A stretch of 64,000 nucleotides of DNA from Pseudomonas fluorescens. Its GTDB lineage: Bacteria; Pseudomonadota; Gammaproteobacteria; Pseudomonadales; Pseudomonadaceae. Of the stretch, positions 55,939 through 64,000 are shown piece after piece (within the stretch, counting starts at the first letter, position 1; the number at the start of each line of letters is the position of its first letter). The notes under the pieces were generated by a model that ran no database searches, was not told the origin of the DNA, and saw only the letters and a program-made list of their open reading frames with translations. Position numbers and translations under genes: made by a program. The stretch spans positions 1 to 64,000 of the forward strand of contig NZ_CABVHU010000013.1 of the NCBI RefSeq assembly GCF_902497855.1, written 5' to 3'.

Positions 55939-56619
55939 CAAATGCGCTACCCGAGAACGGTAGACGCATGACCAAGGGGTCGGGATGTTCTGCCTGTTTC
56001 AGGGGCGGAGTGACCTACGGGTACATGGGGTGCCTGCGCGAGGGCCGGGTCAGGCAAAAAGCTGCGACGCAAGTTCGCCGATCACAGATGCTCGACGGAC
56101 TTGCGAAGAGCTTCTACGTGCAAAGCGTTGAATTAGAGCGATCCTCCCCATTTCGTCGCTTCACCCTCCAAAGATTGCCACGCCGCTTGGAAAGTCCTTT
56201 TCCGGTGGTCCACGCACGACCGTACATCGAGAAATATCAGCCCCCTTTTGCGGTTAATTTTCCCTGAAAATTGTCGGATTTTCCTGAAAAACACCCCTCG
56301 CCTGACTGATCAAAAAACAGTCAACCGGCCCTGAGATGGCCGGTTCACGGCACTTATGCCTGCCGAAATGTCGTATTCGAACCGGTTGGGACGCGAGTTT
56401 CACTATAAAAAGCTCATGCCGATTCGGCATAGGGTAGGCATTTACGGCATTAGACGTCGCTTCCTTGCATCGGAATAGTTGCGCCTTTTTTCGCCTGCCA
56501 GAGAGCCACTAACAAGCGCTCCGGGGTGCCTTATACGGGGGCAGATGCACAAGACTTTTTCGCCACAAGCGTTCCAGTTGCTGCATCGGCCTGAGTCAAA
56601 CGCAAGTAAGGGTAAAGAT
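55939..56619. other. 681-bp region without recognisable gene
   Basis: No convincing coding sequence: the open frames lack ribosome sites and any familiar motif. Structured elements are present: a bulged hairpin at 56059-56113 (CGCAAGTTCG pairing with CGGACTTGCG, flanked by AAGCT/AGCTT), a perfect 8-bp stem AACCGGCC/GGCCGGTT at 56323-56345, and ATGCCG-ATT-CGGCAT at 56416-56430 shortly before gltP. The first two could belong to an unannotated RNA; the last could be an operator or part of the gltP leader. Confidence 0.5.
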
Positions 56620-57951
56620 ATGAAGAAGGCAAAGCTTAGCCTCGCCTGGCAGATCCTCATCGGTCTGGTATTGGGGATTGCAATCGGTGCGCTGCTCAAC
56701 CATTTCAGTGCCGAAAAGGCCTGGTGGATCAGTAACGTTCTGCAACCGGCAGGCGATATCTTTATCCGTCTGATCAAGATGATCGTGATTCCGATCGTGA
56801 TTTCCTCGTTGATCGTCGGTATCGCGGGTGTCGGCGATGCGAAGAAGCTCGGCAGCATCGGCCTGAAGACCATCATCTACTTTGAAATCGTGACCACGAT
56901 TGCCATCGTCGTCGGCCTGGTCCTGGCCAACCTGTTCCACCCGGGTACCGGCATCGACATGAGCACGCTGGGTACCGTCGATATTTCCAAGTACCAGGCC
57001 ACGGCCGCCGAGGTACAGCATGAACACGCGTTCATCGAAACCATTCTCAACCTGATCCCGTCGAACATCTTCGCGGCTATCGCCCGTGGCGAGATGCTGC
57101 CGATCATCTTCTTCTCGGTGTTGTTCGGCCTCGGCTTGTCGAGCCTGAAACCCGATTTGCGCGACCCGCTGGTGAAGTTGTTCCAGGGCGTGTCGGAAAG
57201 CATGTTCAAAGTCACCCACATGATCATGAACTACGCCCCGATCGGCGTTTTCGCACTGATTGCGGTGACCGTGGCCAACTTCGGCTTCGCCTCCCTGCTG
57301 CCGCTGGCCAAACTGGTGCTCCTGGTTTACTTCGCCATCGCCTTCTTCGCCTTCATGGTGCTGGGCCTGATTGCTCGCCTGTTCGGTTTCTCGGTGATCA
57401 AGCTGATGCGCATCTTCAAGGATGAGCTGGTGCTGGCCTACTCCACCGCCAGTTCCGAAACCGTGCTGCCACGTGTCATCGAGAAGATGGAAGCCTACGG
57501 TGCACCGAAAGCCATCTGCAGCTTCGTGGTACCGACCGGTTACTCGTTCAACCTCGACGGCTCGACCCTGTACCAGAGCATTGCGGCGATTTTCATTGCC
57601 CAGCTGTATGGCATCGACCTGTCCATCAGCCAGCAATTGCTGCTGGTGCTGACGTTGATGGTGACCTCCAAAGGCATCGCCGGCGTGCCGGGCGTGTCCT
57701 TCGTGGTGCTGCTGGCAACGTTGGGCAGCGTGGGCATTCCATTGGAAGGCCTGGCGTTCATCGCCGGTGTCGACCGCATCATGGACATGGCCCGTACCGC
57801 ACTGAACGTGATCGGCAACGCGTTGGCCGTATTGGTCATCTCCCGTTGGGAAGGCATGTACGACGACGCCAAGGGCCAGCGCTACTGGAACTCCCTGCCG
57901 CACTGGCGCAGCAAGGAAAAGCTGCCGGCTGGCGAGATTTCCAACAACTGA
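56620..57951 (+). CDS. gltP: Proton/glutamate-aspartate symporter
   Basis: A 443-residue dicarboxylate/amino acid:cation symporter with eight helices and two re-entrant loops. The substrate-binding SSETVLPRVIEK, the VVPTGYSFNLDGSTLY motif and the final DRIMDMARTALNVIGNALAV are present. RBS TAAGGG at 56607. An in-frame upstream extension from 56479 is not conserved-looking and is rejected. Symbol gltP follows the pseudomonad name for this locus. Confidence 0.95.
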   Translation: MKKAKLSLAWQILIGLVLGIAIGALLNHFSAEKAWWISNVLQPAGDIFIRLIKMIVIPIVISSLIVGIAGVGDAKKLGSIGLKTIIYFEIVTTIAIVVGLVLANLFHPGTGIDMSTLGTVDISKYQATAAEVQHEHAFIETILNLIPSNIFAAIARGEMLPIIFFSVLFGLGLSSLKPDLRDPLVKLFQGVSESMFKVTHMIMNYAPIGVFALIAVTVANFGFASLLPLAKLVLLVYFAIAFFAFMVLGLIARLFGFSVIKLMRIFKDELVLAYSTASSETVLPRVIEKMEAYGAPKAICSFVVPTGYSFNLDGSTLYQSIAAIFIAQLYGIDLSISQQLLLVLTLMVTSKGIAGVPGVSFVVLLATLGSVGIPLEGLAFIAGVDRIMDMARTALNVIGNALAVLVISRWEGMYDDAKGQRYWNSLPHWRSKEKLPAGEISNN

Positions 57952-57961
57952 TCAATCTGCT

Positions 57962-58069
57962 CCTGTAGGAGCGTGGCTTGCCCGCGAAGAACGATAACGC
58001 GGTGTACCTGATACACCGCGGCGTCCCATTCGCGGGCAAGTCGGATCGCCGCACCGCTCGCTCCTACAG
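57962..58069. repeat. REP pair with conserved spacer and 16-bp insert
   Basis: Left arm CCTGTAGGAGCGTGGCTTGC, right arm GCAAG...CTCGCTCCTACAG. The spacer GAACGATAACGCGGTGTACC is nearly identical to that of the REP at 23637, and the right arm holds TCGGATCGCCGCACCG at 58041-58056, the same insert as at 38600 and 42853. Confidence 0.9.
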
Positions 58070-58095
58070 TACGGAGTTGACCGCGCAGACTCAAA

Positions 58096-58123
58096 ACAAA
58101 CCCCGGAGAAATCCGGGGTTTGT
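58096..58123. terminator. Intrinsic terminator
   Basis: ACAAACCCCGGA (58096-58107) pairs with TCCGGGGTTTGT (58112-58123) around a four-base loop. Located between gltP and the SpmAB-like gene. Confidence 0.85.
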
Positions 58124-58175
58124 CGTTTCTGGCTACCCCGTTATCATTCGCCGCATTCTTTGGGGGATTTAACTG

Positions 58176-59405
58176 ATGCTCAATGGCCTGTGGCTCGGCT
58201 TCTTCGTCGTGGCAGCCGTATCGGCGCTGGCGCAGTGGTTGATCGGTGGCAACGCCGGAATCTTCGCGGCGATGGTGGAAAGCATTTTCGCCATGGCCAA
58301 ACTGTCGGTCGAGGTCATGGTCTTGCTGTTCGGCACCCTCACCCTCTGGCTGGGCTTTCTGCGGATCGCCGAGAAAGCCGGGATCGTCGATTGGCTGGCC
58401 AAGGCACTGGGCCCATTGTTCCTGCGCCTGATGCCGGAAGTGCCGGCCGGCCACCCCGCTATCGGCCTGATCACGCTCAACTTCGCCGCCAATGGCCTGG
58501 GCCTGGACAACGCCGCCACGCCAATCGGCCTCAAGGCCATGAAGGCGCTGCAAGAGCTCAACCCCAGCGCCACCATCGCCAGCAATGCCCAGATCCTGTT
58601 CCTGGTGCTTAACGCCTCTTCCCTGACCCTGTTGCCGGTGACGATCTTCATGTACCGCGCCCAGCAAGGTGCGCCTGATCCGACGCTGGTATTCCTGCCG
58701 ATCCTGCTGGCGACCAGTTGCTCGACACTGGTAGGTCTGTTGTCAGTGGCGGTCATGCAACGCCTGCGCCTGTGGGACCCGGTGGTGCTCGCGTACCTGA
58801 TTCCCGGCGCCCTGATACTGGGTGGCTTCATGGCGCTGCTGGCGACGCTCTCGGCGACCGCTCTGGCCGGCCTGTCATCGATCCTCGGCAACCTGACGCT
58901 GTTCGGGCTGATCATGCTGTTCCTGGTGATCGGCGCGTTGCGCAAGGTGAAGGTCTACGAGGCGTTCATCGAAGGCGCCAAAGAAGGTTTCGATGTGGCG
59001 AAGAATCTGCTGCCGTATCTGGTGGCGATGCTCTGTGCAGTCGGCGTGCTGCGAGCCTCCGGGGCGCTGGATTTTGGTCTGGACGCGATTCGGCATCTGG
59101 TGGAGTGGGCCGGTTGGGACACACGCTTCGTCGATGCCTTGCCGACCGCCATGGTCAAACCGTTTTCGGGCAGTGCGGCACGGGCGATGCTGATCGAAAC
59201 CATGAAGACCTCAGGGGTGGACAGCTTCCCGGCGCTGGTCGCGGCGACGATTCAAGGCAGCACGGAAACGACATTCTATGTGCTGGCGGTGTACTTCGGT
59301 GCAGTGGGCATCCAGCGGGCGCGGCATGCGGTGGGGTGTGCGTTGTTGGCGGAACTGGCCGGTGTCCTGGGTGCCATCGGGGTTTGCTACTGGTTCTTCG
59401 GCTAA
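58176..59405 (+). CDS. Fused SpmA/SpmB-like nucleoside-recognition membrane protein
   Basis: A 409-residue protein with ten or more helices and two nucleoside-recognition (gate) domains. The N-terminal half has LITLNFAANGLGLDNAATPIGLKAMKAL, the SpmA signature; the C-terminal half has ALPTAMVKPFSGSAARAML and IQGSTETTFYVLAVYFGAVGI, the SpmB signature. In Bacillus SpmA and SpmB are separate and act in spore core dehydration, so in a non-sporing pseudomonad the fused protein must do something else, perhaps solute transport. Function unknown. Confidence 0.88.
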   Translation: MLNGLWLGFFVVAAVSALAQWLIGGNAGIFAAMVESIFAMAKLSVEVMVLLFGTLTLWLGFLRIAEKAGIVDWLAKALGPLFLRLMPEVPAGHPAIGLITLNFAANGLGLDNAATPIGLKAMKALQELNPSATIASNAQILFLVLNASSLTLLPVTIFMYRAQQGAPDPTLVFLPILLATSCSTLVGLLSVAVMQRLRLWDPVVLAYLIPGALILGGFMALLATLSATALAGLSSILGNLTLFGLIMLFLVIGALRKVKVYEAFIEGAKEGFDVAKNLLPYLVAMLCAVGVLRASGALDFGLDAIRHLVEWAGWDTRFVDALPTAMVKPFSGSAARAMLIETMKTSGVDSFPALVAATIQGSTETTFYVLAVYFGAVGIQRARHAVGCALLAELAGVLGAIGVCYWFFG

Positions 59406-59424
59406 CCGCGAACCCCTTACCGCC

Positions 59425-60453
59425 TTACTTTGCTTTGACCGATGTGCTGTCCGTGATTTCGAAGCGCAGCACCCCGATCAGTTGGCCGTCCTCGGTCAAC
59501 ACCCGAACCTGCCACTTGCCCGCGGGGTTGCCGGGGAAGTTCTGCTTGTGGGTCCAGGCCCGGTAGCCTTCCTTGCGCCCGCCGTGAATATCCAGGGCGA
59601 TGCGGTCGACCTCTTTGCCGTTGAACTGCCAGACGTGATAAATCCGCTCGTCCAGACCCCGCGGGGCATTGATCGCGGTGTAGGCGTACAGACCGCCGCC
59701 GCGAATCTGCTCGGCGCTGACCTCATCAAGGCTGTCGCCGGGAGTGCGGTCCTGCATTTGGGTGCTGATCGCCACATCGGTCATCCACAGCGTTGCCGGC
59801 GGCACCCACGATCGCAGCACCCAACCGACACCGCCGATGCCCACGGTGATACTCAGGATGGCCAGCGCGTTGCGCACGGTTCTGATCGGGAAGATCGACG
59901 CCAGGCTCGGGAAAGACAGCACGACTGCGGTGCCCAAAGCCAGTTTGAAACTTTGGGAAGTGGTCAGGTGCAGGATGACGGGCAGGGCGGTCAGCAGTGC
60001 CGCGAACAGCGTCAGCGTATGCAGCGCCAGGAACGCCCAGCGGCGCGGCGCCAGCCACTTGTAGTAGAGCGGGTCGATGATGGAAATCAGTGCGGCAATG
60101 CCCAGCATCCCGGTAAAGAACAACTGGCCACTGTTCCAAGTGGTGGTGATGAAAAAGAATGGCAGGACGAAGAACAGGCTTTCCTGGTGAATCATCTGCG
60201 TGGCGTAACGCAGCAACGGCCGGGGGATTTCGCGGTTGAAGATCCTGGCGAACAGCTTGGTCAGGCTGTTTTCCAGCATCAGCCAGATCCAGCTGATCAG
60301 CATGATGATGGTGATCCACGTCGCCAGGCCTTGCTGACGATCCACCAGCATGAAGCTGCCGACCCCGGAGATGAAACCGCCGAGCGCAATGACCCCTGGA
60401 TAGCGCTTCATCAATTCCAGGATGCGCTGTACGAAAAGGGTCAGGGTAGGCAT
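59425..60453 (-). CDS. DUF5924/DUF2914 membrane protein
   Basis: A 342-residue protein with seven or eight helices in the first 220 residues (VIALGGFISGVGSF, ITIIMLISWIWLMLENSL, LFFVLPFFFITTTW) and a soluble C-terminal beta domain (DERIYHVWQFNGKEVDRIALDI, GKWQVRVLTEDGQLIGVLRFEI). The C-terminal part fits DUF2914. ATG at 60453 has a weak RBS; an alternative Met lies 14 codons later. Function unknown. Corresponds by position to PA5477. Confidence 0.82.
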   Translation of the reverse strand: MPTLTLFVQRILELMKRYPGVIALGGFISGVGSFMLVDRQQGLATWITIIMLISWIWLMLENSLTKLFARIFNREIPRPLLRYATQMIHQESLFFVLPFFFITTTWNSGQLFFTGMLGIAALISIIDPLYYKWLAPRRWAFLALHTLTLFAALLTALPVILHLTTSQSFKLALGTAVVLSFPSLASIFPIRTVRNALAILSITVGIGGVGWVLRSWVPPATLWMTDVAISTQMQDRTPGDSLDEVSAEQIRGGGLYAYTAINAPRGLDERIYHVWQFNGKEVDRIALDIHGGRKEGYRAWTHKQNFPGNPAGKWQVRVLTEDGQLIGVLRFEITDSTSVKAK

Positions 60454-60529
60454 TCGGCGGTTCGCAATAGTCGTGGGAAAAATCCTCGACAGAGTACCGC
60501 CCGGTGGGCGGTGTGGCGAGGGGGAACGG

Positions 60530-61906
60530 TTACCGTCTGCGGTGGATTCGCCACCCCAGCAATCCCAGGACGATCAGCCCCATCACCCCGGCAATCGACC
60601 ACATAAACTGGTCATCGCTCATCAACGGTTTTTCGATCCGCAGATAGCCAGGTTGCAGCAACAATTCACGCATGGCCTTGTTCACCTCTACCAGCGTCAC
60701 CCCTCGCAGTTCCTTGGCCGGGTCGATGAAACGGCCGTCCTCGTAGCTGCCAAGGGCACTCCAATAATAATCGGCCAATGCACTGTTACCTTGCACGGCC
60801 CAGGCCTGGCGGGCGATGGCGGCCTGTTTGAGACGGTTGAAGGTGTCGGCATCCAGGCCGTCCTTGAGCAACCCGGCCTTCAATTCCTCCAGTACCTGTT
60901 TGGCCTCGGGCACGTCATCGCGGTCGAGGTCCGCGTTCAGGCTCATGAAGCCCACTCCGCCAAACACCTCGCGCTCGGCCGAGGGGCCGTAGGACAAACC
61001 ATGGGTCAGGCGCAGTTGGCGGTAGAGCGCCCAGTCCAGATAGTCCTTGAGCAAGTCGAAGGTCTGATCGTGCTGATCCTCCTGCACCGGCTCCGGTACC
61101 AGCCAGTGCAACTTGGCAGCACCGCCGACGAAACCATGATTCAGCGTGCGCTCATGGGCGGCGCTGGTCTTGATGTCCGGCAGGGGCGGGTGATCGCTAG
61201 GCTCGACCGCCTCAAGCGCACCATAGGTTCGCTCCAGATAAGCCGGCAGCAGGCGGTCGAGGTCGCCGACCACGATCAGGGTCATGTTGTTGGGTGCGTA
61301 CCAGGCCTTGCGCACTGTCTCCAGTTGTTCGCGGGTCAGGTAATCGACTTCGGGCCGCTCGGGGCATTTGAGGCCCAGTTCCACGGCCAGCTGATTACTC
61401 GCCGTATGGCCCAGGTCCTGGCGATCCAGCCAGCGTTGCAGGTGAGTGTAGTGGCCACCGTCTTCGCGCTCGACCACTTGTTTGGCGGCATTGATCGAGT
61501 TGTCGTCGATTCGGGTCTGGGTCAGCAGCGCCAACAACAGGTCGAGGACCTTACGCTGGTTTTTCGCCGGGGCCTCGATGACGAATGTGGTGTCGGCATT
61601 GCTGGTGAAAGCGTTCCACTCGCCGCCCAGGGCCTGCATGCGTTCCTCCAGGCCGCCTTCGCCAGTGGCATCGATGCCGGTGAACAGCAAATGCTCGAGC
61701 AGGTGCGGCAGCTCCTTGTCGGCACAGCTGAAATCATCGATACCGACGCCAACCACCAGACGAATCGCCACATGCCCGCGCTCCGTGCCAGGCTTGAGCA
61801 GCAATTGCAGGCCGTTGGGCAGGGTATAGCCTTCAACCTGGAAGCGATCCAGGGCAAATGAAGGGAATGAACCGAGTAACAGACAGGCGAACAACAGGCA
61901 ACGCAT
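60530..61906 (-). CDS. M16-family zinc peptidase, membrane-anchored
   Basis: A 458-residue peptidase with a signal peptide (ending SFA) and a C-terminal membrane helix (MWSIAGVMGLIVLGLLGW) with a basic tail. The inverted zinc motif HxxEH is HLLEHLLF, and the second Glu lies in AAKQVVEREDGGHY. Single-copy M16 proteins of this length form half-domain pairs. The membrane anchor places catalysis in the periplasm. Substrate unknown. Confidence 0.9.
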   Translation of the reverse strand: MRCLLFACLLLGSFPSFALDRFQVEGYTLPNGLQLLLKPGTERGHVAIRLVVGVGIDDFSCADKELPHLLEHLLFTGIDATGEGGLEERMQALGGEWNAFTSNADTTFVIEAPAKNQRKVLDLLLALLTQTRIDDNSINAAKQVVEREDGGHYTHLQRWLDRQDLGHTASNQLAVELGLKCPERPEVDYLTREQLETVRKAWYAPNNMTLIVVGDLDRLLPAYLERTYGALEAVEPSDHPPLPDIKTSAAHERTLNHGFVGGAAKLHWLVPEPVQEDQHDQTFDLLKDYLDWALYRQLRLTHGLSYGPSAEREVFGGVGFMSLNADLDRDDVPEAKQVLEELKAGLLKDGLDADTFNRLKQAAIARQAWAVQGNSALADYYWSALGSYEDGRFIDPAKELRGVTLVEVNKAMRELLLQPGYLRIEKPLMSDDQFMWSIAGVMGLIVLGLLGWRIHRRR

Positions 61907-61990
61907 AGCTGGCTTCCAGGCAATCGATCGGAGATCCGTGTCATCCTTCAGGTCGAATCAATGTTACTGACTGACCACTCTGCCAGACGT

Positions 61991-63649
61991 TCAAGGCGAA
62001 TGCGTAGTGTCTGCCAAATCATCGACAACCAGTGCGCCGGTGTCCGTCGTTTCCAGCACTACATAAGCGCTGCTGCAGAACAGCGAGTTCAGTCGCTTCA
62101 TGTCCGCGATCAGCTCCAGGTGCAGCGAACTGGTCTCGATACTCTGCACGATCTTACGTTGCAATCGACTGACGTGCGCATGGGCCAAACGGCGCTCCTG
62201 CGCGCGAAAGCGACGTTTCTCCCGCAGCAACTGGCGGGCGCTTTCCTTATCGGCACTGAGGAACACCGACAACCCGAGGCGCAAGTTGGCTATCAACTGG
62301 TGGTGCAGCCCCGCCAATTCTTCCAGCCCGACCTCGGAAAAAGACCGGCGCTGCGAGGTTTTCTGCTGCTGAACCTTGCGCAACATGCGCTCGATCAGGT
62401 CGCTGGCGAGTTTGAGATTGATCGCCAGCTCGATGATTTCCGCCCAGCGCCGACTGTCCTGGTCGCTGAGGTCTTCCCGGGGCATTTGCGCCAGATAGAG
62501 CTTGATGGCGCCGTAGAGCGACTCCACATCATCGGTCAGGCGACGCATTTCCTGGGTGACGGCGGTTTGCTTGCCGCGCAGCACGTCGAGCATGGCTTCA
62601 AGCATGTTGTCGATCAGATCGCCGATGCGCAGGGTTTCGCGGGCGGCGTTGGCCAGCGCCAGGCTGGGGGTGACCAACGCGGTCGGGTCAAGATGACGCG
62701 GTTTGGCGGTGCCGTTGACTTGCGGCCGCTCCGGCAGCACCCACGCACAGAACCTGGCCATCGGCCCGACACTGGGCAGCAGGATCAGGCAGCGGGCAGT
62801 GTTGTAGAGCAGGTGGAAGCCGATGACCATTTCCTGGGGGCTGAAGTCCAGGCTATCGATCCAGTGCACCAACGGGTCGAGTACCGGAATGATCAGCAGC
62901 AGGCCTATCAGCTTGTACAGCAGACTACCCAGCGCAACCTGGCGGCCAGCGGCGTTCTGCATGCTGGTGCTAAGGAAGGCGAGGATGCCGCTGCCAATGT
63001 TGGCGCCGATCACCAGGCCGATGGCCACGGGCAGACTGATCACCGCTGCACCGGCCAGGGTCGCCGTCAGCAGGACGGCAGCCAGGCTGGAATAGGAAAT
63101 CATTGCGAACAGTGCGCCGACCAGGGCATCGAGCAGAATATCGCCGGTCAGTGAGGCGAAGATCACTTTCACACCCTGGGCCTGGGTGATCGGCGCGGCG
63201 GCTTCGACAATCAGTTGCAATGCCAGAATGATCAGCCCCAGACCGATACTGACGCGGCCCATTTGCCCCAGCCGGGTCTGTTTGCGGGACAGGAAAAAAA
63301 TCACCCCGAGGAAGATCAGCAGCGGCGACAGCCACGACAGGTCGAGGGTCAGCACCCGCGCCATCAGCGCGGTGCCCACGTCGGCCCCGAGCATGGTCGC
63401 CAGGGCAGGGGTCAGCGCCATCAGGCCCTGACCGACAAAGGAGGTGACGAGCATGGCGGTGGCGTTGCTGCTCTGGACCATGGCCGTCACCACGATTCCC
63501 GAGATGAATGCCAACCAGCGCCTGGACATGTTCTGGCCGATGACGTGGCGCAAGTTGGAACCGTAGACCCGCAGGATGCCGGTTCGGACGATGTGCGTGC
63601 CCCAGATCAACAAGGCCACGGCTGATAACAAATTGAGCAGGGTGAGCAT
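61991..63649 (-). CDS. Na+/phosphate cotransporter family protein
   Basis: A 552-residue NptA-type protein. The first QSS repeat is QSSNATAMLVTSFVGQG; the second is SYSSLAAVLLTATLAG with Tyr in place of Gln. Residues 330-530 form a cytoplasmic PhoU-like helical region (DLIDNMLEAMLDVLRGKQ, LHLELIADMKRLNSLFCS). Probably imports phosphate with sodium, by family. Length is normal. It sits alone between the M16 peptidase and TerC genes. Confidence 0.9.
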   Translation of the reverse strand: MLTLLNLLSAVALLIWGTHIVRTGILRVYGSNLRHVIGQNMSRRWLAFISGIVVTAMVQSSNATAMLVTSFVGQGLMALTPALATMLGADVGTALMARVLTLDLSWLSPLLIFLGVIFFLSRKQTRLGQMGRVSIGLGLIILALQLIVEAAAPITQAQGVKVIFASLTGDILLDALVGALFAMISYSSLAAVLLTATLAGAAVISLPVAIGLVIGANIGSGILAFLSTSMQNAAGRQVALGSLLYKLIGLLLIIPVLDPLVHWIDSLDFSPQEMVIGFHLLYNTARCLILLPSVGPMARFCAWVLPERPQVNGTAKPRHLDPTALVTPSLALANAARETLRIGDLIDNMLEAMLDVLRGKQTAVTQEMRRLTDDVESLYGAIKLYLAQMPREDLSDQDSRRWAEIIELAINLKLASDLIERMLRKVQQQKTSQRRSFSEVGLEELAGLHHQLIANLRLGLSVFLSADKESARQLLREKRRFRAQERRLAHAHVSRLQRKIVQSIETSSLHLELIADMKRLNSLFCSSAYVVLETTDTGALVVDDLADTTHSP

Positions 63650-63824
63650 GCAGGCCCCCTGTGGTGGTAGCGCCCCAGTGGGGCAAAGTTGACGGTGCCG
63701 CGCTTTTTTCTACGTTCTGTACTTAAGCTGTAGTTGGCTAACGGTCTGGGCGCCAGCATCGCATAGCTAAAGAAGTGATTGAAACAAAACTGTCATGAAA
63801 ACAGTTTGATGCAGAGCAGATATG

Positions 63825-63848
63825 AAAAAGGGGCCAGAAGGCCCCTTT
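63825..63848. terminator. Bidirectional intrinsic terminator
   Basis: AAAGGGGCC (63827-63835) and GGCCCCTTT (63840-63848) form a 9-bp stem; on the minus strand it is followed by a run of T, fitting termination of the TerC gene. Confidence 0.85.
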
Positions 63849-63868
63849 GTCATCACATGGCATTCGGG

Positions 63869-64000
63869 TTACTGACCCGGAACATCCTTGCGCAGTTTCA
63901 CCGGATCCGGCTGTTTGCGCTTTTTCGCCATCGCGGTGCGCAGCTTGATGTTGATGGTCTCCACCGCCAGCGAGAACGCCATGGCGAAGTAGACGTAGCC
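63869..64000 (-). CDS. TerC-family integral membrane protein, C-terminal part
   Basis: Only the last 43 residues are in the window: GYVYFAMAFSLAVETINIKL, then RTAMAKKRKQPDPVKLRKDVPG ending in Gln. The GYVYFAMAFS motif and a helix followed by a basic tail are typical of the TerC family C-terminus (metal-stress related transport of Mn2+ or Ca2+). The start lies beyond the right edge. The stop at 63869 is followed by the terminator at 63825. Confidence 0.85.
   Translation of the reverse strand, partial: GYVYFAMAFSLAVETINIKLRTAMAKKRKQPDPVKLRKDVPGQ

Noticed and set aside
55968-56267. 99-codon frame downstream of the Ivy-like gene
   Set aside because: No ribosome site, no domain, overlaps a likely hairpin; composition unlike neighbouring genes.

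Overview
The window reads as chromosomal core sequence of a fluorescent Pseudomonas, most likely of the P. fluorescens group. The evidence is the pseudomonad-specific gene neighbourhoods (trpBA/trpI, a caa3-type cox operon with its assembly factors, znuABC/zur, polA-ersA-engB, kinB/algB), the many small pseudomonad families (DUF2388, DUF1161, DUF2782, dodecin) and the REP palindromes built on TGTAGGAGC arms. Species cannot be fixed from the sequence alone.

Layout. 1-3.4 kb: tail of an IS110-type transposase, three tandem secreted DUF2388 proteins and a large exported DUF4105 protein with an HELTH zinc motif. 3.4-17.1 kb: trpA/trpB with divergent trpI, a DUF883 protein, dodecin, two DUF1161 proteins around a flavin oxidoreductase and an OsmC protein, a pair of paralogous lipoproteins beside a lipoprotein peptidase, a HAD phosphatase, gamma carbonic anhydrase, prlC, a zinc-ribbon protein, a small EF-hand orphan, and a radical SAM gene under a LexA box. 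17.4-29.5 kb: beta carbonic anhydrase plus SulP transporter, then coxB-coxA-cox11-coxC-surf1-(unknown)-ctaA-cyoE-sco. 29.6-38.5 kb: metNIQ, katE, a lipoprotein, znuB-znuC-zur divergent from znuA. 38.6-45.8 kb: homoserine kinase, DUF2782, polA, the sRNA ErsA behind an AlgU-type promoter, engB, cytochromes c5 and c4, dsbA. 45.8-51.3 kb: an EEP hydrolase, a diguanylate cyclase, the AmpDh2-type amidase and an EAL phosphodiesterase. 51.3-56 kb: kinB-algB and, divergently, three small envelope genes behind a predicted sigma-54 promoter. 56-64 kb: gltP, a fused SpmA/SpmB-like membrane protein, a DUF5924/DUF2914 protein, an M16 peptidase, a Na/Pi cotransporter and the C-terminus of a TerC protein.

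From memory of the P. aeruginosa PAO1 order, the left part matches the PA0035-PA0069 and PA0102-PA0113 blocks and the right part matches PA5505 down to PA5474. These lie on opposite sides of oriC in PAO1, so the junction near 29.5 kb looks like the edge of an origin-spanning inversion.

Points most worth a second look: the DNA polymerase I carries substitutions at two of the four proofreading carboxylates; a strong sigma-54 promoter with an upstream palindrome lies in the algB intergenic region; the DUF2388 x3 plus DUF4105 cluster is an uncharacterised exported gene set; a 100-residue orphan carries a perfect dockerin-type calcium loop; the Ivy-like protein lacks the lysozyme-inhibitory loop; and one 16-bp insert recurs in three separate REP arms. 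No tRNA, rRNA, CRISPR array or prophage was seen.
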